Assembly: GCA_016704425.1 (NCBI GenBank)
Contig: JADJAC010000010.1
Coordinates: 489,501-553,500 of the forward strand
Source of the DNA: Sphingomonadales bacterium
GTDB taxonomy: Bacteria; Pseudomonadota; Alphaproteobacteria; Sphingomonadales; Sphingomonadaceae
Reading direction: 5' to 3'
Length of the DNA: 64,000 nucleotides
In this document: positions 1-8,423 of the stretch, one piece after another
Numbering within the stretch: the stretch's first letter is position 1
How the letters are laid out: each line of letters starts with the position of its first letter
Program-made: the position numbers and the translations under genes
The notes under the pieces: model-generated
Told to the model about the DNA's origin: nothing
Seen by the model: only the letters and a program-made list of their open reading frames with translations
The model's database searches: none

Positions 1-57
1 ACCTATGATTTTACGTGGATGTGGGATCAACTGGGGCTGATCGACCTCCGGCGTTGA
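1..57 (+). CDS. 3' end of a gene cut by the window edge
   Basis: An open frame runs from base 1 to a TGA at 55-57. It encodes only the last 18 residues of a protein, ending in [16 protein letters not shown]. Nothing identifies the family. It lies upstream of the Tn3 transposase remnant and could be transposon cargo, or part of the transposase in a frame lost by decay. Too short to name. Confidence 0.3.
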   Translation, partial: TYDFTWMWDQLGLIDLRR

Positions 58-121
58 CCGCCCTCATACCACCGTTCTGGCATCGTTCTCCCTTAGCGTT
101 GTCTGGCGTACCATCCACGCT

Positions 122-367
122 ATGCCCTCATCAGGCCTGAACCTCGTATCGGCGGCAATCATCCTATGGAATACCGTCTATCTTGGCAGGGCTGCCGACC
201 ATCTCCGCCAAAGGGGTCGCGCCATAGACGATACGCTGCTCAGCCACGCCGCGCCGCTAGGCTGGGAGCACATCAGTCTGACGGGTGATTATCTATGGGC
301 TGACATGAAATTGCCACTGGACGGGTTTCGACCATTACGCACGCAAAACCGCCAATCAGAGGCTTAG
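122..367 (+). pseudogene. tnpA: Tn3-family transposase, C-terminal remnant
   Basis: The frame encodes 81 residues matching the conserved C-terminus of Tn3-family DDE transposases: [16 protein letters not shown], then [14 protein letters not shown], then GFRPLR. A full transposase is about 950-1000 residues. Upstream the expected reading (an RYxxSGLN-type stretch) is found only after a frame change near 108-118, so even this tail is frameshifted. The stop codon lies inside the 38-bp terminal repeat, as is usual in this family. The gene is therefore a dead 3' remnant, and the rest lies outside the window or is lost. The family call is from memory of the motif; a protein search would settle it. 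Confidence 0.8.
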
Positions 368-400
368 CGTACGTTTACGACCAGATTCTGCGATGCCCCC
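363..400. repeat. Tn3-family 38-bp terminal inverted repeat
   Basis: Read on the minus strand, these 38 bases start GGGGGCATCGCAGAATC and end GTAAACGTACGCTAAG. They thus have the GGGG outer end and the ACGCTAAG inner end typical of Tn21/Tn3-type repeats. The transposase stop codon is inside it. This fixes the right end of the transposon at base 400. Only one end is in the window. Confidence 0.8.
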
Positions 401-746
401 TGGTACGATTGCTAGGTGGACCCAAAGGCCAGCGCGGCACTGGTCATGTCATCGTGCGGGCACCAGCGATGCGATGTTCTACAGACGGACAGAGCTACGG
501 CCGAGTGGTTGCCACTTGCAGACTTTCAGATGGCCGAGACCTCGCTCAAGCCATGCTCGCCACAAAGACGGTTCTGCCTTGGAGGTGAGTTTGATGCTCT
601 ATTCAGCTAGCCAAGGCACCATTGTATCAAATGCAATGCCCTCAGTAGCGCGCCTTCCGAGCACAAAGTTGGCTGACTGCAACTTGCCACTGGCGCGTTT
701 GAAAATAGTTGAATATTTTACCGGCGAACCATACGGGGGTGTTCGA
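401..746. other. Gap between the Tn3 end and the defence operon
   Basis: No gene is supported here. An open frame in phase with the HTH gene covers it, but its translation is Arg/Pro/Ser-rich and family-less, and a good start lies at 747. The last 60 bases (about 697-722) are A+T-rich and are the likely promoter region of the operon. I could not assign a convincing -35/-10 pair. Confidence 0.5.
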
Positions 747-959
747 ATGCCCGAAGAGATTTTGACCATCCGTGAAGTCGCTGAGTTCCTCAAGGTTACT
801 GAACGGACGATCTACAGGCTTGCCGCTGACAGCCAGATTCCGGCCTTTAAAGTTGGAGGCTCTTGGCGGTTTCGAAAAGCCGAACTCATCCATTGGATGG
901 GCGAGCAGACTAAAGGGGGCTCAGATCCATATTGTCGGCCCAAGATCGGAGAAAATTGA
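747..959 (+). CDS. Small helix-turn-helix protein, excisionase/MerR-like
   Basis: A 70-residue protein that is almost wholly one winged HTH of the excisionase (helix_turn_helix_17) type. LTIREVAEFLKVTERTIYRL is the HTH, followed by the wing IPAFKVGGSWRF and the closing helix KAELIHWM. The ATG at 747 was chosen because a G-rich stretch (731-740) sits at ribosome-binding distance and the upstream translation looks non-coding. The stop codon is two bases before the next start, so it is the first gene of the operon and probably a DNA-binding regulator of it. A phage-type excisionase is the alternative, but no integrase is adjacent. Confidence 0.8.
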   Translation: MPEEILTIREVAEFLKVTERTIYRLAADSQIPAFKVGGSWRFRKAELIHWMGEQTKGGSDPYCRPKIGEN

Positions 960-961
960 TC

Positions 962-3706
962 ATGTTGGGTCTTACATTACGAGAGGAGTTCCGAGGCAAA
1001 CGCCTAAAAGGAACTGCCATTGAGCTCTCGAACGAGTCTAACACTGGCGCGACTCAAATCGCGGCCAGAGAATTCCTCGAGATCACCTACCCTACTCATG
1101 ACCTGTTAAAGGGCATTGAGGCAGTCGGCCCAAGCCAGGGCCGACCTGTAGTTGTCATGGGTGAGCGCGGCCTTGGTAAGTCTCACTTGATGGCGGCGCT
1201 GTTCCACGCAGTTCACGATCCTTCTTCCACCGAGGCGTGGTTGAAGAGCTGGGCGGTCACGTTGGGCCAGCCAGAGATCGGCCAAATTCCGCTACGGAGC
1301 GGCATGCTCGTTATCGGCGAGAGTCTTCATCGCCAACGTTACAAGTTCCTTTGGGATCTCCTTTTCGAGCAACACCCTCATGGGGCCTTCATCAAAGGCA
1401 AATGGGAAGGAATGGGCGCTTCGAAGACGGATATTCCATCCGATCAGCTGATCCTCGAACTCCTGCGGCACACGCCGTCTATGCTGCTCCTTGATGAATT
1501 CCAGACCTGGTACGACGGGCTCACGAATACCAAGCAGTTTCCTTGGAAAAACTGGGCGTTCAATTTCATTCAGATCCTCTCGGAGATTGCCAAAGAGCAT
1601 CCCGACCTTCTAGCGCTGGTCGTATCGGTGCGAAATGGCGACACCGATGCCTACCAGCAGATCCACCGCGTCAACCCGGTGCAGGTCGACTTCAAGGCAG
1701 GTGGTAGCCCCGAGCGTATCCAGCACGATCGCCGCCGGATGCTGTTGCACCGTCTTTTCGAAAACCGGTTGCAAATCGGCAGGGCCGATGTCGAGGCAAT
1801 TTTACGTGTACACATCTCCGAGTACTTCCGCCTTCTCGACGTTCCGTCCTCTGAGCAGGATCGAAAGCGCGCCGACTTCATCGAGTCCTGGCCATACGCA
1901 CCGCACCTCCTGCAATTGCTGGAAGATCAGGTCCTTGTTGCCACGGACGCTCAGGAAACGCGCGACCTCATCCGCATCCTCGCCAACCTTTTCAAGAGCC
2001 AAGGAGAAAAGGGCCCTCTCCTAACCGCGGCAGACTTCCGGTTGGATGACGCGAATTCGGGTATCGGCGCGTTGTTAGACTCGGTTGCCAACCAGCAACA
2101 CCGGACGCTCCGCGAGAAGGCGCTGCGGAATCTGACTTCCGTGGTTGAGGCCGTCCCGGGGCATGCCGCCAAGGTGCCGCACCTACAGGAAATCGTCGGA
2201 GCGCTCTGGCTTCGGTCAATTGCGGTCGGCAACCTCGCCGGCGCGGAGCCCTCAACCCTTCAGGTCGACATCACACAGGGCAAGGCCATCGATGACAATG
2301 GTTTCCAGGTCGAACTGGCGACGGTTATCGAGAACAGTTTCAACATCCACCAGGAAGGCCAGAGACTCGTCTTCCGCGAGGACGAGAACCCCCAAGCCAA
2401 GTTGATGGCGTCGGCCCGCAATGACAAACTCTTCAGCGACGGAGAGGATCTGGTGCAACTGGCGAAGGAAGTTCGCTATGTGGTCGGTGGCTCAGAAGAG
2501 GTCGCAAAGACCTTCAGGGTTATCGCCCTTCCGCGGCAGTGGCTAACCGACCCATGGACGGCCCTCGATGAAGCTGAGCACCCCGACCGTTGGGACGAGC
2601 GCCTTCCCATTCTTCTGCTCCCGGAGGAGCCAGACAAGATCAATGAGCGCCTCGGCCGCTGGCTCAAGGAGCATCTTCAGAGGCGCCGCAACACCATTCG
2701 CTTCCTGCTGCCTCGCGCCGGCTCCTCGAATGCATTTTACGATCGGGACCTGCTGATCCTCGCACGCGCCGCGATGAAGGCTCAGGAATGGAGCGGGCAA
2801 AACCCCGAGTACCGGAAGCTCCACACCAAATACCAAGGTGAGCTGAGGGACATCCTGAAAAAGCGGTTTGACCGGTTTGCGGTCCTGCATCGCTGGAATT
2901 TCGCCGACCCTGAAAGGTGCGAGTTCAGCGTTGAGGCGCTGCGCGAGCAGGGAGCCAAGATCCCAGAAGCTTTGGAGCAGGCGGTCGTAAACGACCTCTT
3001 CGTGCCCGAAGATTTCCAGGCGCTGGTTCTAGAGGCGGCGGCTGACAATGCCTCGGTCGGCAAACTGCTCAAGGAACTTCAGGAGCCCCGTGCGGGCGGC
3101 CTGGACTGCACGCCGTGGCTGGGTGAAAGCGCCATGAAAGAGCGGATCGTGCGCCTGTGCGCGAGGGGCAAGATCGCGATCAATCTGCGCGGAATGGAGT
3201 ATCTACAGTCTCAGCCAGGTGAGGATGAAGACACGGCATGGCGCCGCCTGCGTCCGAAACTGTCCTTCACCGGGCGTCAGCTTGATGAAGTGTTCCTGCT
3301 GCCACCTTCTGCCGTGCCGTCGACAGGTGGGGCAACGCCGCCAGTACCGGACGTGCCAGCCCCCGTCCCTGGGGGCGGCCTCTTTGGCGGGCAACTGACC
3401 ACCGGTAGCTCACCTTCGCCGATCCCTACGCCCGGTGCGGGTCCGACCGACGGCACGCCGTCCCCGGGCACTGGCGGCATCTTCGACGGCGGCGGTTCAC
3501 AGCCTCGCGTGAGACTTTCCAATCCGCCGACGTCTGCCCTCAATCTCATAGGCCGACTTGAGGGTTGGGGCATCGGGCCGGCTACGCCGGTCGGCGGGGT
3601 CACGCTCGTGGTATCCGCCGCAACCGGAGCTCAACTCAAGGAGCTTCTACGGAAGCTGCCAGATGGCATGACCTTTGAGCTCTCCTTGGACAAAGAGGAA
3701 GGCTGA
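962..3706 (+). CDS. DUF499-type AAA+ ATPase (BrxC/PglY-like)
   Basis: A 914-residue ATPase. The P-loop GERGLGKS is at about residues 67-74 and a Walker B LLLDEF at about 175-180. The C-terminal third has a Pro/Gly-rich linker (about 780-850) and a compact last domain. This architecture fits DUF499, the family that includes BrxC/PglY of BREX systems, although those are usually about 1200 residues. ATG 962 is preferred over TTG 932: GGAGA lies nine bases upstream, and it follows the HTH stop by two bases. The last base overlaps the pglZ-like start. The likely role is an ATP-driven motor or scaffold of the defence complex. The general ATPase call is firm; the DUF499 label is from recall. Confidence 0.8.
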   Translation: MLGLTLREEFRGKRLKGTAIELSNESNTGATQIAAREFLEITYPTHDLLKGIEAVGPSQGRPVVVMGERGLGKSHLMAALFHAVHDPSSTEAWLKSWAVTLGQPEIGQIPLRSGMLVIGESLHRQRYKFLWDLLFEQHPHGAFIKGKWEGMGASKTDIPSDQLILELLRHTPSMLLLDEFQTWYDGLTNTKQFPWKNWAFNFIQILSEIAKEHPDLLALVVSVRNGDTDAYQQIHRVNPVQVDFKAGGSPERIQHDRRRMLLHRLFENRLQIGRADVEAILRVHISEYFRLLDVPSSEQDRKRADFIESWPYAPHLLQLLEDQVLVATDAQETRDLIRILANLFKSQGEKGPLLTAADFRLDDANSGIGALLDSVANQQHRTLREKALRNLTSVVEAVPGHAAKVPHLQEIVGALWLRSIAVGNLAGAEPSTLQVDITQGKAIDDNGFQVELATVIENSFNIHQEGQRLVFREDENPQAKLMASARNDKLFSDGEDLVQLAKEVRYVVGGSEEVAKTFRVIALPRQWLTDPWTALDEAEHPDRWDERLPILLLPEEPDKINERLGRWLKEHLQRRRNTIRFLLPRAGSSNAFYDRDLLILARAAMKAQEWSGQNPEYRKLHTKYQGELRDILKKRFDRFAVLHRWNFADPERCEFSVEALREQGAKIPEALEQAVVNDLFVPEDFQALVLEAAADNASVGKLLKELQEPRAGGLDCTPWLGESAMKERIVRLCARGKIAINLRGMEYLQSQPGEDEDTAWRRLRPKLSFTGRQLDEVFLLPPSAVPSTGGATPPVPDVPAPVPGGGLFGGQLTTGSSPSPIPTPGAGPTDGTPSPGTGGIFDGGGSQPRVRLSNPPTSALNLIGRLEGWGIGPATPVGGVTLVVSAATGAQLKELLRKLPDGMTFELSLDKEEG

Positions 3707-4695
3707 TGGCTTTGGGCGTTGACGAACTCCGCGAGCTGGCAGGCGCGACATCAAAGGCTGCGTGGCAGTCCATCATCAGCCGCGCGGTCGAAATCTGTTC
3801 AGCGCCCCTGTCGGCGGCGACGGCTCCAAGCGAGGTGACCCGGCGCGATCGCGAAATCGGCACACTCGACCATTTCCTCTCCGCAGGTGGCTGGGATCTC
3901 TGGAAGCGGTTTGGCCACGATGTCGAACCGACGTCAGACCGTCTGGCGCGGTGGTGGGCCGAACCCTACAGCGCCAAGGCCGTCCTTATCCTCGACGGCT
4001 TGAGCCTACGCGAAATGCCCTGGCTCCTCGCAGGGGCAAAGGAACGCGGTTTCACCCTTCATGAGGCCACGGCAACAGGCTCCGAGCTGCCCAGCGACAC
4101 CAACTCATTCGCAAGAGGGTTGGGCCTCAACAGCCGAAGTCAGCTTCAGAATAATGGCGGTGGCTCAGCGCATCGGCTGACACCGACCAAAACCGAATGC
4201 ATCGATCTGCCCTGGGCCGACTGCGCAAACCTCATTGACGCTTCGCCAAACTGGCTTTTCTGGCACCAATGGCCCGACAGCAAGATCCATGATGGGTCGG
4301 GCGCGGGACAAGGCCTTGATGTCCTGACCCGCGATGTTGCCGAGCAGCTGAGCAGCGACGACTTTTGGGCATTCGTCGAGCGCCTGGCGCTCGGTAGAAG
4401 GCTGATCATCACTTCTGACCACGGCTACGCCGCCACTGGCCTATTCTTCGATGCCGCTGACGAGCAGGCCAACTACCTCAAATCAACGCTCAAGAGTGGC
4501 CGCAGCATCGCCGGCGAGATCGACCCGGGGCCGTTTGTCCCGCCGATCGTAATGCAAACCAACGGCTCTAACGGCGCACATCTCTTGGCGGTAGGCCGCT
4601 GGAAATGGCGCAGTCAGGGCGGCTACCCGACATTGGCCCATGGCGGCCTTTCTCTGCTCGAAGTGCTCTCGCCCTTCGTCGAACTCTCCAAGTAA
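3706..4695 (+). CDS. pglZ-like: PglZ-domain protein (alkaline-phosphatase-like)
   Basis: A 329-residue protein with three signatures of the PglZ/alkaline-phosphatase fold: ILDGLSLRE (Asp97), IITSDHGY (235-241) and AHGGLSLLEVLSPF (311-324). PglZ is a core component of BREX and Pgl phage-exclusion systems; BREX PglZ proteins are often 700-900 residues, so this is a minimal form holding little beyond the phosphatase-like core. The start overlaps the ATPase stop by one base, and the methylase starts 12 bases downstream, so the genes are co-transcribed. The catalytic Asp and the His-containing motif are present, so metal binding is plausible. I infer a role in defence together with the neighbouring ATPase and methylase. 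Confidence 0.85.
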   Translation: MALGVDELRELAGATSKAAWQSIISRAVEICSAPLSAATAPSEVTRRDREIGTLDHFLSAGGWDLWKRFGHDVEPTSDRLARWWAEPYSAKAVLILDGLSLREMPWLLAGAKERGFTLHEATATGSELPSDTNSFARGLGLNSRSQLQNNGGGSAHRLTPTKTECIDLPWADCANLIDASPNWLFWHQWPDSKIHDGSGAGQGLDVLTRDVAEQLSSDDFWAFVERLALGRRLIITSDHGYAATGLFFDAADEQANYLKSTLKSGRSIAGEIDPGPFVPPIVMQTNGSNGAHLLAVGRWKWRSQGGYPTLAHGGLSLLEVLSPFVELSK

Positions 4696-4707
4696 GGACG
4701 CGAGACC

Positions 4708-7700
4708 ATGGCCACCAAGAAGGAATTCATCGCACAGGAAGTCGCCCGCGCGGTCGGTGCAGGCAAGGCCGTCGCCATGGAGACCGTCGATTTCAGCGAT
4801 CCGAACCGGCCCAAGACCTGCCTTGAGGTGGATTTCCCGATCCTGCCCGTCAACCAGGTCGCCGTGATCGAGGGCAATGCCGGTAAGCCCATCTATCAGA
4901 TGTCGAAGTGGTGGGCACGGCGACGGTCCAGCGTGTTCCGTTCCATGCTCATAGCGGCCGCGACCAAGGCTCCCGAAGATCCCTCCCACGCAGCCAAGCT
5001 TGTCTGGGACAACTATTATGCCAACCACCAGAAGAAGGGTGCTTTCAAGCATCTGAAGGTCGCGGACATCTTCATGGGCGGCGGCACCACTCTGGTTGAG
5101 GGCTCCCGGCTGGGCATGCAGATGTCGGGCAACGACCTGAACCCCGTCGCCTGGTTCGTGGTCAAGCAGGAACTGGCTGATATCGATCTGCACGAAGTGA
5201 AGCGCCTGTTGGCCGATATCGAGGCCGAGGTGAAACCGCAAATCATGCCGTTTTACTATTGCGACGGTCCGAACGGCGAGAAAGGCACCTGGACGCACAA
5301 GCCTTCGGGCAAGGTGATGGGCGTGGATTTCGATCCACTTGTCCTGAAGTCGGACGAGCGGAAGAACTACGTCTATGAAGGGCCCGAGATCATATATACC
5401 TTTTGGGCCAAGCATGGACCCTGCCAGGTAACGGGCTGCGGCCACCGTACGCCGATCATGACAAGCAACGTCATGGCGATTAAAACACTGACTGTCAGGC
5501 ATTGGCCGCACAAATGTCGATCGTGCAGCGAGCACTTCGATATCGAGGACGCCGAAGCGCGCATGGCACCGGACGTCCCGCTTTATGTAGCGCAAGACGA
5601 GAAGCCCTATTCTATTCTCGACACGAAGGGCCGCGTCATTTGTCCCCTCTGCGGCCACACCGAGATGGCAAAACTCGACAAGGGCAAGAACAAGAAGGTC
5701 GATCTCTCGCTTCTGGTCCATCCCGAGTGGCTTGCAGGGCTTCCTCGAAAAGATGAAGATGGAAATGAATATGGGGGCTCCGCTACCGACAACTATACGG
5801 CAACAGCCAAATGGAACAAAGATCGCGCAGAGCAACTACGTCTAGTTGAGGTGCGTGGCTCGCTTCCTGATGAAGTTATTTGCCCAGAAACGAAAATCAC
5901 CTTCGCTGCAGGCAAAGGCGGGGGAACCGTACCAAAGAAGTCTACGTTTACATGCCAAGCCGACGGTAAAGCCAATGACGTCCTAGATTCAATAAAACTG
6001 ACCAAGAAGACGGGCCCGATGGCTGGTTACGCGGTTCAAAGCTTTTCTCCGAAGAGAAAGGATGCAAACTCTCCGTATGGCGGTCGTTACTTCCTTCCAT
6101 TCAATGAGCGCCTTGCTAGCCAATACAATTCTGCCATTGCAGAATGGGAGGCTCGGAAGAATGGTGACCTTTTAGAATACTGGCCGAAATCTGAGCTTCC
6201 TTATGGCTTCATGACACACCACCTCCAAGGCGGCGTTCCTAACCATGGATTCACTCATTGGTGGACCATGTTTAACCCGAGGCAGCTCTTGACTCTTAGT
6301 CTTCTGCTAAAGGCAATCGTAGAGGTTGGTGAATATTCGAATGCTGCTAGGGAGTATGTTCTGGGGGCATTCCAGAATTTCCTACGGAATCAGAACAGCT
6401 TGTCATTTTGGCACATGACGATGGACAAGCTCGCGCCGGCCATGTCGAACAGCAATTTTCACCCGAAGAATAATGTGATCGAGGTCGGCATCTTCCCACC
6501 GATGGGATATGGGCCATGGAGTTCCACTGTTGAGGTTTTGGATAAATCGCATGGCTGGATAAATAACCCTTGGGAGATTGTCAGCAAAGAGAACCTTGAG
6601 AACGCGGGCGAAGACATCGCCGCCGAAATCTTTGGGAAAAGTGAAAAAGTCTATCCGAGAGATAAGAGCCTTGGCGCAGAGGTCCGCCAAGGATCGTCTA
6701 CAGAGTTAAATCACTATCCTGACAAAAGTATAGATCTTGTTATCACTGATCCGCCTTTTGGTGGGCTACTCCACTATTCTGAGCTTTCGGACTTTTTTTA
6801 TGTCTGGATGCGGTTGGCGCTAAAAGATAAGTACCCGACACATTTCGGTCCGGAATATACTCCGAAATCGGTAGAGGCAGTTGCGAATAGGGCCCGTGAG
6901 CCGGAGGATCCAGACGGTTTCTATCAGCGTTTGCTGACGGCTTGTTGGAAGGAGGCCCACCGAGTGCTCAAACCCGGGGGCATCTTGGCGTTCACATTCC
7001 ACCATAGCGAAGATGCGCCTTGGGTATCGGTTCTCGAGTCGCTCTTCGATGCCGGTTTCTACCTGGAAGCTACCTATCCGATCCGCTCGGACGAAACCAA
7101 GGGGGAAGGCGAGTTCGGTTCTAAAACGATTGAGTACGATATTGTCCACGTCTGCCGAAAGCGCACGGAAGAGCCCAAGGAAGTAAGCTGGGGCCGGATG
7201 CGGCGCGAAGTGCTGGCAGATGTGCGCCAACTGCAAGGCATGTTGGAAAACCACGCTCGGGCTGGCCTGCCTGCCGCCGACCTTCAAGTTATCCGGCGCG
7301 GCAAGGCACTTGAATACTTCTCCCAACATTACGGGAAGGTCTATGTCGACGAAGGTCGGCCGATCTCGGTCAAGGACGCGCTGGTCGGCATCAATCAGCT
7401 GATCGACGAGGACGCAAACAAGACCGCTGAGCCGCCCCCAGTGACGGCAGAGCCGATCACTCGCCAGTTCCTGCGCATATTCGACGGAAAGACCGAGCTT
7501 GCCCGCGACCAGATGCAGAAACTGCTGCGCGGCTCTGGCATCGCGCCCGATGAATTCACCAGCCGTGGCTGGGCAAATGAAGAGAAGAAGGTCTTTCATC
7601 TGGCCGATCCCCTGGACTTTGCCCGGGATTGGCAGGGCAAGCACAGGCGGAGACTGACGGCTGACCTCGATCAGGCGTTGGTACTTGTGGGCGCCTGTTA

Positions 7701-7911
7701 CGATGGCAGCGGGATTAATGCCTCTGACACGCTGAAGAACGACAATTTCAAGCCCCACCCGGCGCTCAAAGGTCTCTTGGAGTGGTTGGGCAAACGTGCG
7801 CCAAACCAGCCCATGCGCAACGCGTCCTCAAGGGCGCTCTCCATCTATAACGCCTGGGCGGCCAGCAACAAAGACGCCGTCGTCCAGATGTCCTTGTTTC
7901 TGGAGGACTGA
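4708..7911 (+). CDS. DUF1156 Zn-ribbon DNA methylase (PglX-like)
   Basis: A 1067-residue putative adenine- or cytosine-N4 DNA methyltransferase. Residues 20-80 match the DUF1156 N-terminus. The SAM-binding region DIFMGGGTTLVEG (about 121-132) is followed by GNDLNP. Cys pairs in CQVTGCGH, HKCRSC and ICPLCGH (about 235-315) form zinc ribbons. The catalytic motif is DPPF (about 681-684). The C-terminal 300 residues have no motif I recognise. This is the COG1743-type methylase, recalled as the PglX version of type 3 BREX. ATG 4708 follows the PglZ stop by 12 bases and the next gene starts two bases after the stop. It would mark self DNA. Base use from about 5860 to 6860 looks more A+T-rich than the gene ends. 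Confidence 0.85.
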   Translation: MATKKEFIAQEVARAVGAGKAVAMETVDFSDPNRPKTCLEVDFPILPVNQVAVIEGNAGKPIYQMSKWWARRRSSVFRSMLIAAATKAPEDPSHAAKLVWDNYYANHQKKGAFKHLKVADIFMGGGTTLVEGSRLGMQMSGNDLNPVAWFVVKQELADIDLHEVKRLLADIEAEVKPQIMPFYYCDGPNGEKGTWTHKPSGKVMGVDFDPLVLKSDERKNYVYEGPEIIYTFWAKHGPCQVTGCGHRTPIMTSNVMAIKTLTVRHWPHKCRSCSEHFDIEDAEARMAPDVPLYVAQDEKPYSILDTKGRVICPLCGHTEMAKLDKGKNKKVDLSLLVHPEWLAGLPRKDEDGNEYGGSATDNYTATAKWNKDRAEQLRLVEVRGSLPDEVICPETKITFAAGKGGGTVPKKSTFTCQADGKANDVLDSIKLTKKTGPMAGYAVQSFSPKRKDANSPYGGRYFLPFNERLASQYNSAIAEWEARKNGDLLEYWPKSELPYGFMTHHLQGGVPNHGFTHWWTMFNPRQLLTLSLLLKAIVEVGEYSNAAREYVLGAFQNFLRNQNSLSFWHMTMDKLAPAMSNSNFHPKNNVIEVGIFPPMGYGPWSSTVEVLDKSHGWINNPWEIVSKENLENAGEDIAAEIFGKSEKVYPRDKSLGAEVRQGSSTELNHYPDKSIDLVITDPPFGGLLHYSELSDFFYVWMRLALKDKYPTHFGPEYTPKSVEAVANRAREPEDPDGFYQRLLTACWKEAHRVLKPGGILAFTFHHSEDAPWVSVLESLFDAGFYLEATYPIRSDETKGEGEFGSKTIEYDIVHVCRKRTEEPKEVSWGRMRREVLADVRQLQGMLENHARAGLPAADLQVIRRGKALEYFSQHYGKVYVDEGRPISVKDALVGINQLIDEDANKTAEPPPVTAEPITRQFLRIFDGKTELARDQMQKLLRGSGIAPDEFTSRGWANEEKKVFHLADPLDFARDWQGKHRRRLTADLDQALVLVGACYDGSGINASDTLKNDNFKPHPALKGLLEWLGKRAPNQPMRNASSRALSIYNAWAASNKDAVVQMSLFLED

Positions 7912-7913
7912 CC

Positions 7914-8414
7914 ATGAAGCGATTGCTCGACAGCGTATGGCAGCGCCGAGGCGTCAGCTGGATTTGGGATGATGAAGCGCTCTACACCGTGGCGCGCCCA
8001 TCCGAAGTTCTCAGCCTGCGTGAGCTGCTGCAGGCCGGAAAGAACTGGCCAGACGACCTGCCGAGCAACGATGGTAATACCCTTGTTGTCGCTGGCCTGG
8101 ATGCCTGCATCGATCTGTTGTCTCCGACCGATGCGGAGACATGGTTGGGGGACGACCTCAAGGCGGCGGTGCTGTCGTTTCAGGACGCCTATTCCGGCGA
8201 AGCGGCCTTGGTCTTCTGGCTACCATCCGGCCAGCGCCGCTTTCATACCGACATGGCTACAGACGCCGTCCGCTGGCGTTGCGCTGCTCCGCACAGTGAT
8301 CAGCAGGTCGAGTTCGGGCGGCTCATCTGGGGAGAGGCCCGGGACTATCCGCAAGAAATCATTCTCGCCGATGGGGCCAAGCCGTCAGGCTTGTTCCACC
8401 TTCGGATCACCTGA
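7914..8414 (+). CDS. Small protein of unknown function in the BREX-like operon
   Basis: A 166-residue soluble protein, Trp- and Asp-rich, with no signal peptide, membrane segment, P-loop or zinc motif. Notable stretches are NTLVVAGLDACIDLL, AALVFWLPSG and RWRCAAPHSD. The start is two bases after the methylase stop and the helicase starts nine bases after its stop, so it is an integral operon member. By position it could replace the small BREX proteins BrxA, BrxB or BrxF, but I see none of their motifs; BrxF, for instance, should carry a P-loop. I do not recognise the family. A structure-based search would be the test. Confidence 0.75.
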   Translation: MKRLLDSVWQRRGVSWIWDDEALYTVARPSEVLSLRELLQAGKNWPDDLPSNDGNTLVVAGLDACIDLLSPTDAETWLGDDLKAAVLSFQDAYSGEAALVFWLPSGQRRFHTDMATDAVRWRCAAPHSDQQVEFGRLIWGEARDYPQEIILADGAKPSGLFHLRIT

Positions 8415-8423
8415 GGCGGTCGC

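Noticed and set aside
393..746. N-terminal extension of the HTH protein
   Set aside because: The extension is basic and family-less, begins inside the Tn3 terminal repeat, and a good ATG with G-rich site lies at 747.
4483..5835. 450-codon minus-strand frame
   Set aside because: It lies antisense to the start of the DUF1156 methylase and has a low-complexity, family-less translation. High GC makes such shadows common.
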